Counted from the first letter of the stretch, positions 8,724 through 17,826 are shown. The stretch is DNA of 64,000 bases from Flavobacterium sp. N1736 (GCF_025947065.1 NZ_CP109994.1:1612001-1676000); one strand, 5' to 3'. Numbers and translations are program-made. The notes: generated by a model from the letters alone, not told the origin.

Positions 8724-9809
8724 ATGCAATATTATGATAAATCAATAGAAAATAAGCAACAGTCAATTTCTGTTAATTTATCATCTGCTTCCTATTCAAA
8801 TAAATCTGTCAACTATTTGAAAGATAACCGGAGTGGTTCTGTTATACAAAAGAAAGATGGATATTTAGTTGATAACCGACCGGGATCTGTTCATCAAAGA
8901 AAGATTTCTAAATCGCCAAAATTCAGCAGTTTAGATAATTCAAAAGCAACTATTCAAAGAAAAATATTTAGATATGTAAAGCCTGAATGGGAACCTGTAA
9001 TGAATGAATATCAGGATGTTATTGGTAAATATTCTCCTCCTGATGAAGGAGATTTTGAACAAAACACCCTCTTTAATACCGCTAATGGATTTTATGGAGA
9101 AAATTTGGAAGCGATAGTTGATCACCAATTTGTAAAGGATGCAATTAATAATGTAAAATCCAGTATTGAGAAATTGAATGAAGATCAATGTGGTGACGCC
9201 GCAAGATCAATCTATAAAGCTATTGGTGAAACGGGGCCTGACGAAGAAACTGAATTTGAAGGCAAAGGGGTTGATAATCTTGCAGGTAACATGAACAAAG
9301 CCAAAAGTCATAACGGGGTAGAAATAGCCGTAATATTTTATGTAGACACTGAAATAATGGGACATTTTTTTACAATACTTCAAAAAGGAAATTTTGCCAC
9401 AATAATGCAGGGCTATGTAAATAAAATGACAATTGAGCAAAATATGGAAGGACACAGACATATCTGGACTGTTGATGCTCTTATAAGCAGTCTGAAGGAA
9501 TTAATGACAATACGAGACCGATGGGCTAAAGCAGAACAGCCGGATGAAGAAATTATTCTAATAAAAAAAATATGGAAAAAATTATTCAGTATAGATCTCA
9601 CAGACAAGGATATGCATATGCTAAGAATAAACATTTTTGCAAAGAGAGAGGACGATTTAAACTGGAAGGGGAAATTAACAAAAGAAAATAGTAATCCGGA
9701 AGCTATTGCTGAAAGTAGCAGCATTGCAGCAAGTTCTGTTGCAGCAAGTTCTCATTCTTCGAGCGGTAGTGAAAGCAAAACTAATGCTGTAAAACATTCC
9801 AGGGTTTAA
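8724..9809 (+). CDS. Candidate eCIS effector, possible Cys/His enzyme (361 aa)
   Basis: The N-terminus carries three spaced copies of the cargo-like motif: LKDNRSGSVIQKK (32-44), LVDNRPGSVHQRK (48-60) and LDNSKATIQRK (70-80). The same motif occurs once in each of the next two proteins. The eCIS core domain is absent. The central domain has a single cysteine in QCGDAARSIY (C156) and a histidine in IMGHFFTILQ (H214) followed by a beta hairpin, an arrangement seen in papain-like proteases and deamidases; this is inference. The tail is Ser/Ala-rich (SSIAASSVAASSHSSSGS). No signal peptide. It lies in a tight series with the next two genes (26-bp gap). Confidence 0.6.
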   Translation: MQYYDKSIENKQQSISVNLSSASYSNKSVNYLKDNRSGSVIQKKDGYLVDNRPGSVHQRKISKSPKFSSLDNSKATIQRKIFRYVKPEWEPVMNEYQDVIGKYSPPDEGDFEQNTLFNTANGFYGENLEAIVDHQFVKDAINNVKSSIEKLNEDQCGDAARSIYKAIGETGPDEETEFEGKGVDNLAGNMNKAKSHNGVEIAVIFYVDTEIMGHFFTILQKGNFATIMQGYVNKMTIEQNMEGHRHIWTVDALISSLKELMTIRDRWAKAEQPDEEIILIKKIWKKLFSIDLTDKDMHMLRINIFAKREDDLNWKGKLTKENSNPEAIAESSSIAASSVAASSHSSSGSESKTNAVKHSRV

Positions 9810-9835
9810 AAAATAAATAATGAAATTTTAGAAAC

Positions 9836-11800
9836 ATGGAACAATCAAATTATCAAATAAAAGAGGGTGAAACGCAATCCATTGCTGGTTTGAATGACAA
9901 AAGCATTCAAAATAAAGCAAAAGTTCTACAAGATAATCGCAATTCTTCTATTTCTGTTTTGCAAAAAAAAACAAATAATACCGGTTTGCCCGATACTTTA
10001 AAATCCGGAATCGAAAATCTTTCGGGTCATGCTATGGATGATGTAAAAGTGCATTATAACTCTGATAAACCGGCGCAGCTCAACGCCCACGCTTATGCTC
10101 AGGGAACGGATATTCATGTGGCATCCGGTCAGGAAAAACATTTGGCACACGAAGCCTGGCACGTAGTTCAGCAAAAGCAAGGACGCGTAAAACCTACTTT
10201 GCAAATGAAAGGAAAGGTGAACGTAAATGATGATAAAGGGTTAGAGAAAGAAGCTGATGTCATGGGTGCAAAAGCATTGCAAATGCAATCAAATTCTCAT
10301 AATAACACTATTATATTATCCGGTGCAAAAGGTGCAGCAACCAATTTGCCTATTCAGCGTTATTCGATTAAAAAAGCTCCCGAAAACAATAAAATTTATT
10401 CCCAATCAGATAATAAAGTGATGCTCACGGGAATGGGAAGTCCTAATCATGATTTTTTTGTTGAGCACTCGCAAGCTTTTCCTATTATGAATAACATGAT
10501 TAAGAATTCGCCTTTAGAAATTTTTCCTCGTACAACAGAAAAATTATTTGATAAAAATATGCTAAAAGCGGGGCTTCGTTATAAAACGGATCGTTTAGTT
10601 GATGAAGGGAGAAAGGAAAAAATTAAACGAAAAGATGTAAAAGAAGATTTCTTTGAATCGAAAAAAACAGAAAATGTTCAAAAGGAATATGAGCTGCATG
10701 TGTTACCTCACATTAAGGCTTACAGGGAATTGATTTTAAATTCGGCCAAACATAAAATTGAGAATATTGGTCTTTCAAAAGGAGTTGTTTCTGCAATTAG
10801 AGGTTCTTTGTACGAATTGATAACGTCACTTAATCTCTTTAAAAAAGTTTTTAACGGAGAAATTGCAAACAAAGGGGAATTTGATGAAGACTCTAAAAAT
10901 CTTGCCCATGTTGGTTTAGAATTAATTAGAACAGTCGAAAATCCGCTTTATGAAACTGATTTAACAAAGGCCAAATTAATTGCAGCCAAACAAACGTTAC
11001 TTGAAACCTGGTTTGATGAGGAGGATCGTGACAACCCAAATTTATTAAGTCAGATTGTTTACTCTATTCGGGATAACCTAAGTGCATTAATTAGTGTTTT
11101 TCCTAATCAGCCAGTAGATATGATGCCTTTTCACCAGTATAATTTTAATCTGGAAATTATCCAGAATTTATTTTCTCCTGATAATCTGGTGCTTTTCAGA
11201 GCCTGTGATGTACAGGCTTCTACTTTGCTTGGCAACAAACTTACACATGAAAATAAAGATCAGTTAAAAAATTATAATGCCGGACAGGAAGGTGCATTTC
11301 ATTATGCTACAAAAATACTGGGGGCAGGTTCTGACTGGGTAACGCTGGAACATTTTGCAGCATCTGTAAAAGAACGGGAAATAAGCGGTATAGGAAGATC
11401 AAAATTTAAAAACCTTGACCATACATGGCAATTTATTATGCAGGGACAAAGTCATAGTACAACTCCGGGCGTGTCTAATGAGGATAAATATTTTGAAATT
11501 TATACTAAAGTCAGATACTATTTAAAAGGAATAACCAAACATGAAACGGGAGCTTTTGATACCGCGAGACGAGACAGAATCAGCGATCCTACAAAGGCAG
11601 AAAGTGACTGGTATGTACAACTGGGAGATTCTAGTCAATTGTCTAATATTATGGGCTGGAGGGCATTTTATAAAAAAATTGCGACTGAAGGTGAAGAGAA
11701 TGAACTTATAAATTTTTTAGAAAGAATGGACTTGCCTAGAACTGAAGGAATGGATCCGCTGGTGCACTCTAAATTGAGTTGGGATCATTTGAGAAAATAA
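9836..11800 (+). CDS. eCIS-core (DUF4157) effector with unknown C-terminal toxin domain (654 aa)
   Basis: Residues 25-45 hold the cargo-type motif (KVLQDNRNSSISVLQKK). Residues about 48-148 form an eCIS-core domain with the zinc-protease-like signature HEAWH (105-109) and a downstream EADVMGAKAL. The rest (about 170-654) matches nothing I recognise: mostly helical, with FRACDVQASTLLGNKL and GQEGAFHYATKILGAGSDW in the second half. The core domain is known from proteins encoded beside eCIS loci and is thought to mark cargo. No signal peptide, as expected for cargo loaded in the cytoplasm. The core is almost identical to that of the next gene while the C-termini differ, as in polymorphic toxins. 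Confidence 0.8.
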   Translation: MEQSNYQIKEGETQSIAGLNDKSIQNKAKVLQDNRNSSISVLQKKTNNTGLPDTLKSGIENLSGHAMDDVKVHYNSDKPAQLNAHAYAQGTDIHVASGQEKHLAHEAWHVVQQKQGRVKPTLQMKGKVNVNDDKGLEKEADVMGAKALQMQSNSHNNTIILSGAKGAATNLPIQRYSIKKAPENNKIYSQSDNKVMLTGMGSPNHDFFVEHSQAFPIMNNMIKNSPLEIFPRTTEKLFDKNMLKAGLRYKTDRLVDEGRKEKIKRKDVKEDFFESKKTENVQKEYELHVLPHIKAYRELILNSAKHKIENIGLSKGVVSAIRGSLYELITSLNLFKKVFNGEIANKGEFDEDSKNLAHVGLELIRTVENPLYETDLTKAKLIAAKQTLLETWFDEEDRDNPNLLSQIVYSIRDNLSALISVFPNQPVDMMPFHQYNFNLEIIQNLFSPDNLVLFRACDVQASTLLGNKLTHENKDQLKNYNAGQEGAFHYATKILGAGSDWVTLEHFAASVKEREISGIGRSKFKNLDHTWQFIMQGQSHSTTPGVSNEDKYFEIYTKVRYYLKGITKHETGAFDTARRDRISDPTKAESDWYVQLGDSSQLSNIMGWRAFYKKIATEGEENELINFLERMDLPRTEGMDPLVHSKLSWDHLRK

Positions 11801-11834
11801 GGATAGAAAATAAACGTAAACGGTTTTTAAAATC

Positions 11835-13874
11835 ATGGAATATTCTCAAAATAATAAAGAAAAACAATGTTCTGCCAGTAATGCCACGGATAAAACAATT
11901 CAAAATAAAGCCGTAGCACTACAAGATAATCGCCCTGCCTCTATTTTACAAAGAAAAGAGAATAATACGGGTTTGCCCGATAATTTAAAATCAGGAATCG
12001 AAAATCTTTCCGGTCATGCTATGGATGATGTAAAAGTGCATTATAACTCTGATAAACCGGCGCAGCTCAATGCCCACGCTTATGCTCAGGGAACAGATAT
12101 TCATGTTGCATCGGGTCAGGAAAAACATTTGGCACACGAAGCCTGGCATGTTGTACAGCAAAAACAAGGTCGTGTAAAACCTACTTTGCAAATGAAGGGA
12201 AAGGTGAATGTAAACGATGATAAAGGTTTAGAGAATGAAGCTGATGTTATGGGTGCAAAGGCATTGCAGTTAAAGCAAACTATGCCATCTGAAAAAAAGA
12301 TTAAAAAAGGATTACGAAAATCAAATACCACTATACAAAAGAAGATTAAAAATGTTTCGGGAGTTTCAGAGAAAACTCCTGTTGGGGCAATTACTGACGT
12401 TCTAAAAGTAGCAGGCAAAGAATTGAACTTGCCGGGTGTACAACCTGTTGGAAATCAATTTAAGGCTGTAGAGGCGCAAGCCGAAGTCAAAAAAAATACA
12501 TTGAGGGCTACAGAACGCAAAAAAAATGGCAATTTATCCAAAATAACAAGTATGGCACGTGCTGAACAGTTATTATTGCAAGGCGCCGATATTAAAAAGT
12601 TCTATGATGCCGGACATTTGGTGGCAGACCAATTGGTGGGCGGAAAGGATGATTCTTTTGAGATGTGGAATTTAGCTCCGCAAATAGCTGAATTTAACGC
12701 TCCCGCTTATGCCCAAACTATGGAGGAGGAGACTAAAAAAGTTGCTCAGGCAGGAGGAACTGTAACGGTTAATGTAAAAGTTGGTTATGACAGTCCAACT
12801 TATCCCGTAACCGTTAAACATATTTTAGACCAGGAAATAATTTCCGGTACACCTATAGGCACTACACATATAAAAATAGGTTCTAAGATACATCTTATAG
12901 CAATTTTAAATGAAGTTATAAATATTCCGAGACGAATACCGGTAACATGGAATATGAAAGCGACGTCACAAGGAGGCGCAGGTTTTCCTAAAGCGACTAT
13001 TCCGTCAGGTCCGGGAGAAGCAGCAAATAGAGTTATTGATCCAGCTACAATAGATACTATAACTCCAAATATTGGTAATAAGTTCGCTTTTGGTATTTCA
13101 GACTCTTCAAATGACACCAAAAATTTAACCTTAAATCCAAACAAGGAGAGAACTTTAGTTGCCAAACAATGGGCTCCTTCATTGCATGGAATTCAAACGG
13201 AAGATGTTGTCTCCTGGATATCTTCAACATTTCCTGAGCTGGGTAATGCCGATGCTATAATAGTGGCATTAAGCGAGGATAAAAGTATTCTTCAATTACT
13301 GCAAGCAGCTCATCATACCGTTGAAAAGAAATTGACAATAACAATAGAGAAGCTTCAAAAAGTGTTAGACCCTAGTTTATTAGACGATTTAATTGTATCT
13401 AAATTAAACATAATTAAACCATTGCTGGAAAAAGCAAATGACCTTGCAAGAGCAAAAAATTTACGGGAAGCTGTCCAAAAATTGGTAAATGCAGATTCTG
13501 CAGTTGATGATTTAAATGCAGGAATCGAAGATGCTATTGCAGAACAAGGCGGCATGTTTTTATTTCCGTTGCATGTGTTGCTTAAAATGCAGCAAGACGC
13601 AGAAGAATTCAATACCGCCAAAGAAATTGCACCTGAATTAAGAAGTTTAGTGAATGCGAAAAAGTTTTTTACAGGACAACAATATGGGATTAAAGGAAAA
13701 AATGATAAAGGCGGTGCTTTTGAATTTTTTTATTTTGGAGCACCTTGTATGATTGAAGAACCTATAAATGTTGGTCCTCCTATGGAAAATATAAGTACGG
13801 TTGTTATTGCTTCTAATGTGATAATGGTTAGACCGGGTGTTTGGGAAATAACATATCGTTATCCCGGAGCATAG
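11835..13874 (+). CDS. eCIS-core effector with DNA/RNA non-specific endonuclease domain (679 aa)
   Basis: N-terminal motif ALQDNRPASILQRK (28-41), then an eCIS-core domain (about 46-145) with HEAWH (101-105). A nuclease module follows: YDAGHLVADQLVGG (257-270), then MWNLAPQIAEFN (277-288). This matches the Endonuclea_NS_2 pattern with DxGH general base H261 and a downstream Asn metal ligand (N288), suggesting degradation of nucleic acid in the target cell. The last 350 residues are an additional region of unknown role (residues 480-600 look helical). No adjacent immunity gene is evident, which fits an effector aimed at a different type of cell. 34 bp follow the previous stop. Confidence 0.82.
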   Translation: MEYSQNNKEKQCSASNATDKTIQNKAVALQDNRPASILQRKENNTGLPDNLKSGIENLSGHAMDDVKVHYNSDKPAQLNAHAYAQGTDIHVASGQEKHLAHEAWHVVQQKQGRVKPTLQMKGKVNVNDDKGLENEADVMGAKALQLKQTMPSEKKIKKGLRKSNTTIQKKIKNVSGVSEKTPVGAITDVLKVAGKELNLPGVQPVGNQFKAVEAQAEVKKNTLRATERKKNGNLSKITSMARAEQLLLQGADIKKFYDAGHLVADQLVGGKDDSFEMWNLAPQIAEFNAPAYAQTMEEETKKVAQAGGTVTVNVKVGYDSPTYPVTVKHILDQEIISGTPIGTTHIKIGSKIHLIAILNEVINIPRRIPVTWNMKATSQGGAGFPKATIPSGPGEAANRVIDPATIDTITPNIGNKFAFGISDSSNDTKNLTLNPNKERTLVAKQWAPSLHGIQTEDVVSWISSTFPELGNADAIIVALSEDKSILQLLQAAHHTVEKKLTITIEKLQKVLDPSLLDDLIVSKLNIIKPLLEKANDLARAKNLREAVQKLVNADSAVDDLNAGIEDAIAEQGGMFLFPLHVLLKMQQDAEEFNTAKEIAPELRSLVNAKKFFTGQQYGIKGKNDKGGAFEFFYFGAPCMIEEPINVGPPMENISTVVIASNVIMVRPGVWEITYRYPGA

Positions 13875-14349
13875 AAAATCTTTTTAATCTTTTAATCTGT
13901 GGCATTAAACTTTAAACTATCTAATCAAAAATCATCGTGCATTCAAAATAATTATAATTAAAACATGGAAATTATATAACAAAAACAAAAAATTATGTAA
14001 ATTGGTATAAAACCATCAGATTATTTTTATAAATATTAGGATAGATATAGTTGTTTTTGCAGAATTAAATCTCTGACATTAATATATTTATGTCCAATTG
14101 CATAGCAAAAGCATTGCAGGGATAAACTTATCCGAAATTTGAAAGTAATAAATTAGACTTTCTGATTCTTTGAAAATATTGTCAGATAAATGTGGAAACT
14201 TGTTATTAGACAAGTTTTTTTATCATTAGTTTTTCGAAAAAATAGTTATAATCCTACAGTAAAAATTATTGTAGTTTATTTTTTCATAAGAAAATTTATA
14301 GAATAAAAGCTATTTAAATAGCGAAGCAATTAAACCAAATACCAGACTA
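13875..14349. other. Gene-free spacer after eCIS cargo block
   Basis: Very AT-rich spacer with no convincing ORF on either strand. The only structure noted is the hairpin at 14196-14222. It separates the + strand eCIS block from the response regulator and could include the 3' end of the effector transcript or a small RNA. Confidence 0.5.
14196..14222 (+). terminator. Intrinsic terminator-like hairpin
   Basis: Arms AAACTTGT / ACAAGTTT (8 bp, 6-nt loop) followed by a T run. It lies 322 bp after the last effector stop, so it either ends a long 3' UTR or terminates an unidentified small transcript. Confidence 0.6.
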
Positions 14350-14718
14350 ATGAAATATAAAACTATTTTACAAATTGATGACGATTTTGATGATTGCGAG
14401 TTTTTCCAGCAGGCTCTTGAAGGGGTTTCAAATGCCGTATATATGGCTTTGCATAATCCTATAGAAGCTTTACAAAAATTAACCAGTAGGGAAATAAAAC
14501 CTGATCTGATTTTTTTAGATATCAATATGCCAATTATGACTGGCCTTGAGCTTCTGGCGGAGATTAAAAAAAACGACATTATCAAAAATATACCTGTAAT
14601 ATTATTTTCGACGGGTCCCGCACCTATTGTGCATCATAAAACAATGGGAGCTGAAAATTATCTGACTAAACCTAACAATTTTAACGAACTCAAAAATCTT
14701 TTAAAAGATATTCTGTAA
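14350..14718 (+). CDS. Single-domain response regulator (CheY-like)
   Basis: A stand-alone receiver domain of 122 aa: acidic pocket D10-D12, phosphoacceptor D57 in LIFLDINMP, S87/T88 in ILFSTG, and K107 in YLTKP. No output domain, so it must signal through protein contact or phosphotransfer. Of the type often paired with phytochrome-like kinases; one such kinase lies 3.1 kb away on the other strand, but nothing links them directly. It is monocistronic, with a strong terminator 26 bp after its stop. Confidence 0.88.
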   Translation: MKYKTILQIDDDFDDCEFFQQALEGVSNAVYMALHNPIEALQKLTSREIKPDLIFLDINMPIMTGLELLAEIKKNDIIKNIPVILFSTGPAPIVHHKTMGAENYLTKPNNFNELKNLLKDIL

Positions 14719-14743
14719 ACCAATTTAATTAGTAAACCAACTA

Positions 14744-14772
14744 AAAATGACGCTTCAGGCGTCATTTTTTTT
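14744..14772 (+). terminator. Intrinsic terminator of the response-regulator gene
   Basis: Arms AAAATGACGC / GCGTCATTTT with a 5-nt loop, then a T8 tract. Confidence 0.85.
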
Positions 14773-14843
14773 ATGTCAATTTATGGATGAATTCTAAAAC
14801 CTGTGGAGAGAGAAAAAAATTAAGTCCATAAATTTTTATCTAT

Positions 14844-14870
14844 GTGATATATCAATTATATTTACATCAC
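14844..14870. promoter_or_regulatory. Possible operator of the marR gene
   Basis: Perfect palindrome TGATATATCA (14845-14854), with GTGAT (14844-14848) and ATCAC (14866-14870) in inverted arrangement, 16-42 bp upstream of the MarR start. MarR proteins commonly autoregulate through such palindromes. AT-rich palindromes arise easily by chance in this genome. Confidence 0.35.
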
Positions 14871-14885
14871 TAAAATTAAAACATT

Positions 14886-15317
14886 ATGGCAAAACCACAG
14901 CAGACTATTTTTTACAGCATAGAAGAATCTATTAAATCATACCGACAATTTGCTCAAAAAAACATTACAAACAATGGTTTTGATATCACTATAGATCAGG
15001 GATTAATACTAAGTATTATTGAAGAAAATGAGGATATATCACAAAAAATGATTTCAGAAATGGCTTTTAAAGATCACGCTTCTGTAACCCGAATTATTGA
15101 GCTGTTGGTTAAAAGAAATTTTCTTCAACGCAATTTTAATGCTTCAGACAGGCGAAGGTTTAGTCTTAGTTTAACCGAAGATGGAAAAAATATTTTGAAA
15201 CAAATGGAACCTATTGTCAATTTAAACAGAAAATCGGCATTAGAAGGAGTTTCTGTTGAAGAACTGGAAATATTAAAAAACATATTGGGCAAAATAACAG
15301 CGAATTGTAAAAAATAA
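14886..15317 (+). CDS. MarR-family transcriptional regulator
   Basis: 143-aa winged-helix protein with MarR layout: helix-turn-helix SQKMISEMAFKDHASVTRIIELLVKR (about 57-82), wing with DRRRFSLSLTEDGK (92-105), and flanking dimerisation helices. No redox cysteine appears in the N-terminal helix. It precedes the S9 peptidase gene by 94 bp on the same strand, with a 16-bp tandem repeat between. It may regulate itself or that gene; its ligand is unknown. Confidence 0.88.
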   Translation: MAKPQQTIFYSIEESIKSYRQFAQKNITNNGFDITIDQGLILSIIEENEDISQKMISEMAFKDHASVTRIIELLVKRNFLQRNFNASDRRRFSLSLTEDGKNILKQMEPIVNLNRKSALEGVSVEELEILKNILGKITANCKK

Positions 15318-15327
15318 AAAGCATACT

Positions 15328-15408
15328 TCAATCAAAATAATCATCAATCAAAATAATCATCAATCAAAATAATCATCAATCAAAATAATCATCAATCAAA
15401 ATCAATCA
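15328..15408. repeat. 16-bp tandem repeat upstream of S9 peptidase
   Basis: Four perfect units of tcaatcaaaataatca (15328-15391) plus a partial fifth, ending 3 bp before the peptidase ATG. It occupies nearly the whole 94-bp spacer, including the expected 5' UTR and ribosome-binding region. Confidence 0.9.
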
Positions 15409-15411
15409 AAA

Positions 15412-17625
15412 ATGAAAATCAAAACCTTCTTTAAAAATTGCCTTTTGGGCGTTTTAGTGACATTGTCAACGTCTATTATTTATAGTCAAAAAACGGATAG
15501 TATAAATAAAGACCGATATCAAAAATATTTAAAATTTCACACGTTTATTCAGGGAATGAGAATTGTGCCGCATTGGTATACGGATAGTGACCGTTTTTGG
15601 TTTGCCGAAGGAACTCAGGATAATACCGTAATTTATCTGGTTGATCCTAAACAAAATACAAAAACTCCTTTTTTTGATACGGAACGGCTTCGAAGTGCTT
15701 TAAAACCTTTTCTAAAGCAGGAACCTATAAATAAAGGAATTCCTTTTACTGATTTTACTTTCGTTAACGGAAATGATTCCATTCAGTTTGAAGTCGAAAA
15801 GAAAAAATTCAAATTAAGTTTAAAAGATTATAAAATTGTTCCTTTAAACGCCACTCCCGAAAATCCTAAAGCAGCCGCCGCTCCCCTATTTTCGCCGGAT
15901 AAAAAGTGGATTTTTGATGTAAAAGAAAATAATTTATGGCTGACGAATGTTGAAAACCAAAAATCAGAGCAATTTACTTTTGATGGTGCCGAATTTTATG
16001 CGTGGGATATTGTGCCAAATGCATGGTCGCCAGATAATAAAAGATTTATCGGAAAAAGAACTGACGCACGAAATGTACATCATTTGCCTGTAATTGACTA
16101 TTCGAAACCACTTGAAGAAGTAAATTATTATGTGTATGCAAAAACGGGTGAAACTATAGAAATACCGGAACTTTTTGTATTTGATACTGAATCAAAAAAA
16201 CAAATAAAAATAGACACGGGCGCAGATTCTCAACAATATATTTTTCCGCTGGAATGGACAACAGACGGATCTGAGTTTCTTTTTATGCGTCTTAGCCGAC
16301 TTGGAAATAAATTAGAATTGCTGGCTGCAAATCCAAATACGGGTGCAAGTCGAATTATAATTACCGAAGAACAAAAAACGTTTGTAGCCGGATTGGATTT
16401 TATTATTGATACCTGGCAAAAGCAATTTACTTTACTCAAAAACAGCAAAAATTTTATCTGGATTTCAGAAAGAGACGGCTGGAAACATTTTTATCTGTAT
16501 GGATTAGACGGAAAATTAATTCGCCGTTTAACTTCCGGCAATTTTCCTGTAAAAGGAGTTGTTAAGGTCGATGAAAAAGAAGGCTGGATTTATTTTAACG
16601 CGAATGCCGAAACGGATCTTTATGCAACTAATCTTTACAGAGTTAATTTTAAAGGGAAAAATTTCAGGAAACTAACCGAAGCAAAAGGATATCATCATGC
16701 CTTTTTGTTTGCTCCATCTGCACATTATTTTATAGATGCTTATTCGAGTCTCGATAAGCCGTTTAAATTTGAGTTACGAACCAACGATGGTAAATTTCTA
16801 CAATTATTAAATACGGCAGATATTAGTAAAATCAAGGCTATTGGCTTTAATCCACCTGAAAGTTTTGTTGTTAAGGCTGATGACGGCGTTACGGATATTT
16901 ACGGAATCATGTACAAACCTTTTGATTTTGATCCTGCCAAAAAATATCCTGTAATAGAGTCTGTTTATGCAGGTCCTTTCATGACGATTGTTCCGCATGG
17001 ATTTATTCCCACAACGGGCGCATCATTAAAAGCGCAGGCATTTGCGCAATTGGGTTACATTACAATTTTACTTGATACACGCGGAACGACTGAAAGAAGC
17101 AAAAAATTTCAGGATGCCGTTTACAAAAATATTGGTAAATATGAAATTGCAGATCGTGTTGCGGCGTTTAAACAGCTTTCGCAAAAATATCCTTTTATGG
17201 ATATGAAAAGGATCGGAATTTATGGACATTCGTGGGGTGGATATTTTGCAATTCGTGCTATGTTAATGGCGCCGGATTTATATCGCACCGGAATTGCTTC
17301 TGCTCCCGGCGAACTTACGGAAGGTGCCGAAATCAATGAACCGTATATGGGATTTCCAAGGGATAATAAATCCGGTTACGATTTTGGAACAAATACAAAT
17401 CATGCCGATAAACTGAAAGGAAAATTGCTTTTTATTCACGGAACAAGCGATACAAACGCGCCATTTTCTACAACAGTAAGGATGATTGATGCTTTAATAA
17501 AAGCCGGAAAACCGTATGACCTTTTATTATTACCCGGCAGAACACATAATTTAGAAGGCGAAAAATATGCAAACGATGTTATATGCCGTTATTTTGAGGA
17601 GAATTTGAAGAATGTAAAAGAGTAA
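15412..17625 (+). CDS. Prolyl oligopeptidase-family (S9B/DPP4-like) peptidase
   Basis: Exported 737-aa enzyme. Signal peptide over residues 1-25 (KNCLLGVLVTLSTSIIYS|Q). Residues about 40-460 form a beta-propeller with repeats of the LEWTTDGSEF and ISERDGWKHFYLY type. The C-terminal alpha/beta hydrolase has nucleophile S607 in GHSWGGYF, acid D680 in HGTSDTNAPF and base H712 in PGRTHN. Such enzymes remove N-terminal dipeptides or process prolyl peptides in the periplasm. The 16-bp repeats lie right before the start. It converges with the phytochrome gene, with a palindrome between. Confidence 0.9.
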   Translation: MKIKTFFKNCLLGVLVTLSTSIIYSQKTDSINKDRYQKYLKFHTFIQGMRIVPHWYTDSDRFWFAEGTQDNTVIYLVDPKQNTKTPFFDTERLRSALKPFLKQEPINKGIPFTDFTFVNGNDSIQFEVEKKKFKLSLKDYKIVPLNATPENPKAAAAPLFSPDKKWIFDVKENNLWLTNVENQKSEQFTFDGAEFYAWDIVPNAWSPDNKRFIGKRTDARNVHHLPVIDYSKPLEEVNYYVYAKTGETIEIPELFVFDTESKKQIKIDTGADSQQYIFPLEWTTDGSEFLFMRLSRLGNKLELLAANPNTGASRIIITEEQKTFVAGLDFIIDTWQKQFTLLKNSKNFIWISERDGWKHFYLYGLDGKLIRRLTSGNFPVKGVVKVDEKEGWIYFNANAETDLYATNLYRVNFKGKNFRKLTEAKGYHHAFLFAPSAHYFIDAYSSLDKPFKFELRTNDGKFLQLLNTADISKIKAIGFNPPESFVVKADDGVTDIYGIMYKPFDFDPAKKYPVIESVYAGPFMTIVPHGFIPTTGASLKAQAFAQLGYITILLDTRGTTERSKKFQDAVYKNIGKYEIADRVAAFKQLSQKYPFMDMKRIGIYGHSWGGYFAIRAMLMAPDLYRTGIASAPGELTEGAEINEPYMGFPRDNKSGYDFGTNTNHADKLKGKLLFIHGTSDTNAPFSTTVRMIDALIKAGKPYDLLLLPGRTHNLEGEKYANDVICRYFEENLKNVKE

Positions 17626-17725
17626 TAATTCTAATAAGTTCGCAAAGCTTTGTCGAGTTACTTCTGTAATTTCTCGTTCCTCGAAATGACAAAACGGTGT
17701 GTTTTCACTGCGAAGAATGGAAAGT

Positions 17726-17758
17726 AAACCCGACAGGTTTTTAAAACCTGTCGGGTTT
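17726..17758. terminator. AAACCCGACAGGTTTT palindrome, probable bidirectional terminator
   Basis: Perfect 16-bp arms around a single T, between two convergent genes (peptidase stop 17625, phytochrome stop 17827). It belongs to the same family as the AAACCAGACAGGTTTT palindrome at 40193-40224. Confidence 0.65.
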
Positions 17759-17826
17759 TGAGTTTGTGGAAGCAAATATTATAAATTACGTTAACGAAAT
17801 TAAATGATCACAAGGAAAATAAATCG

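Noticed and set aside
15328-15408. CRISPR or iteron origin
   Set aside because: Head-to-tail 16-bp units with no spacers and no replication gene nearby; a simple tandem repeat fits.
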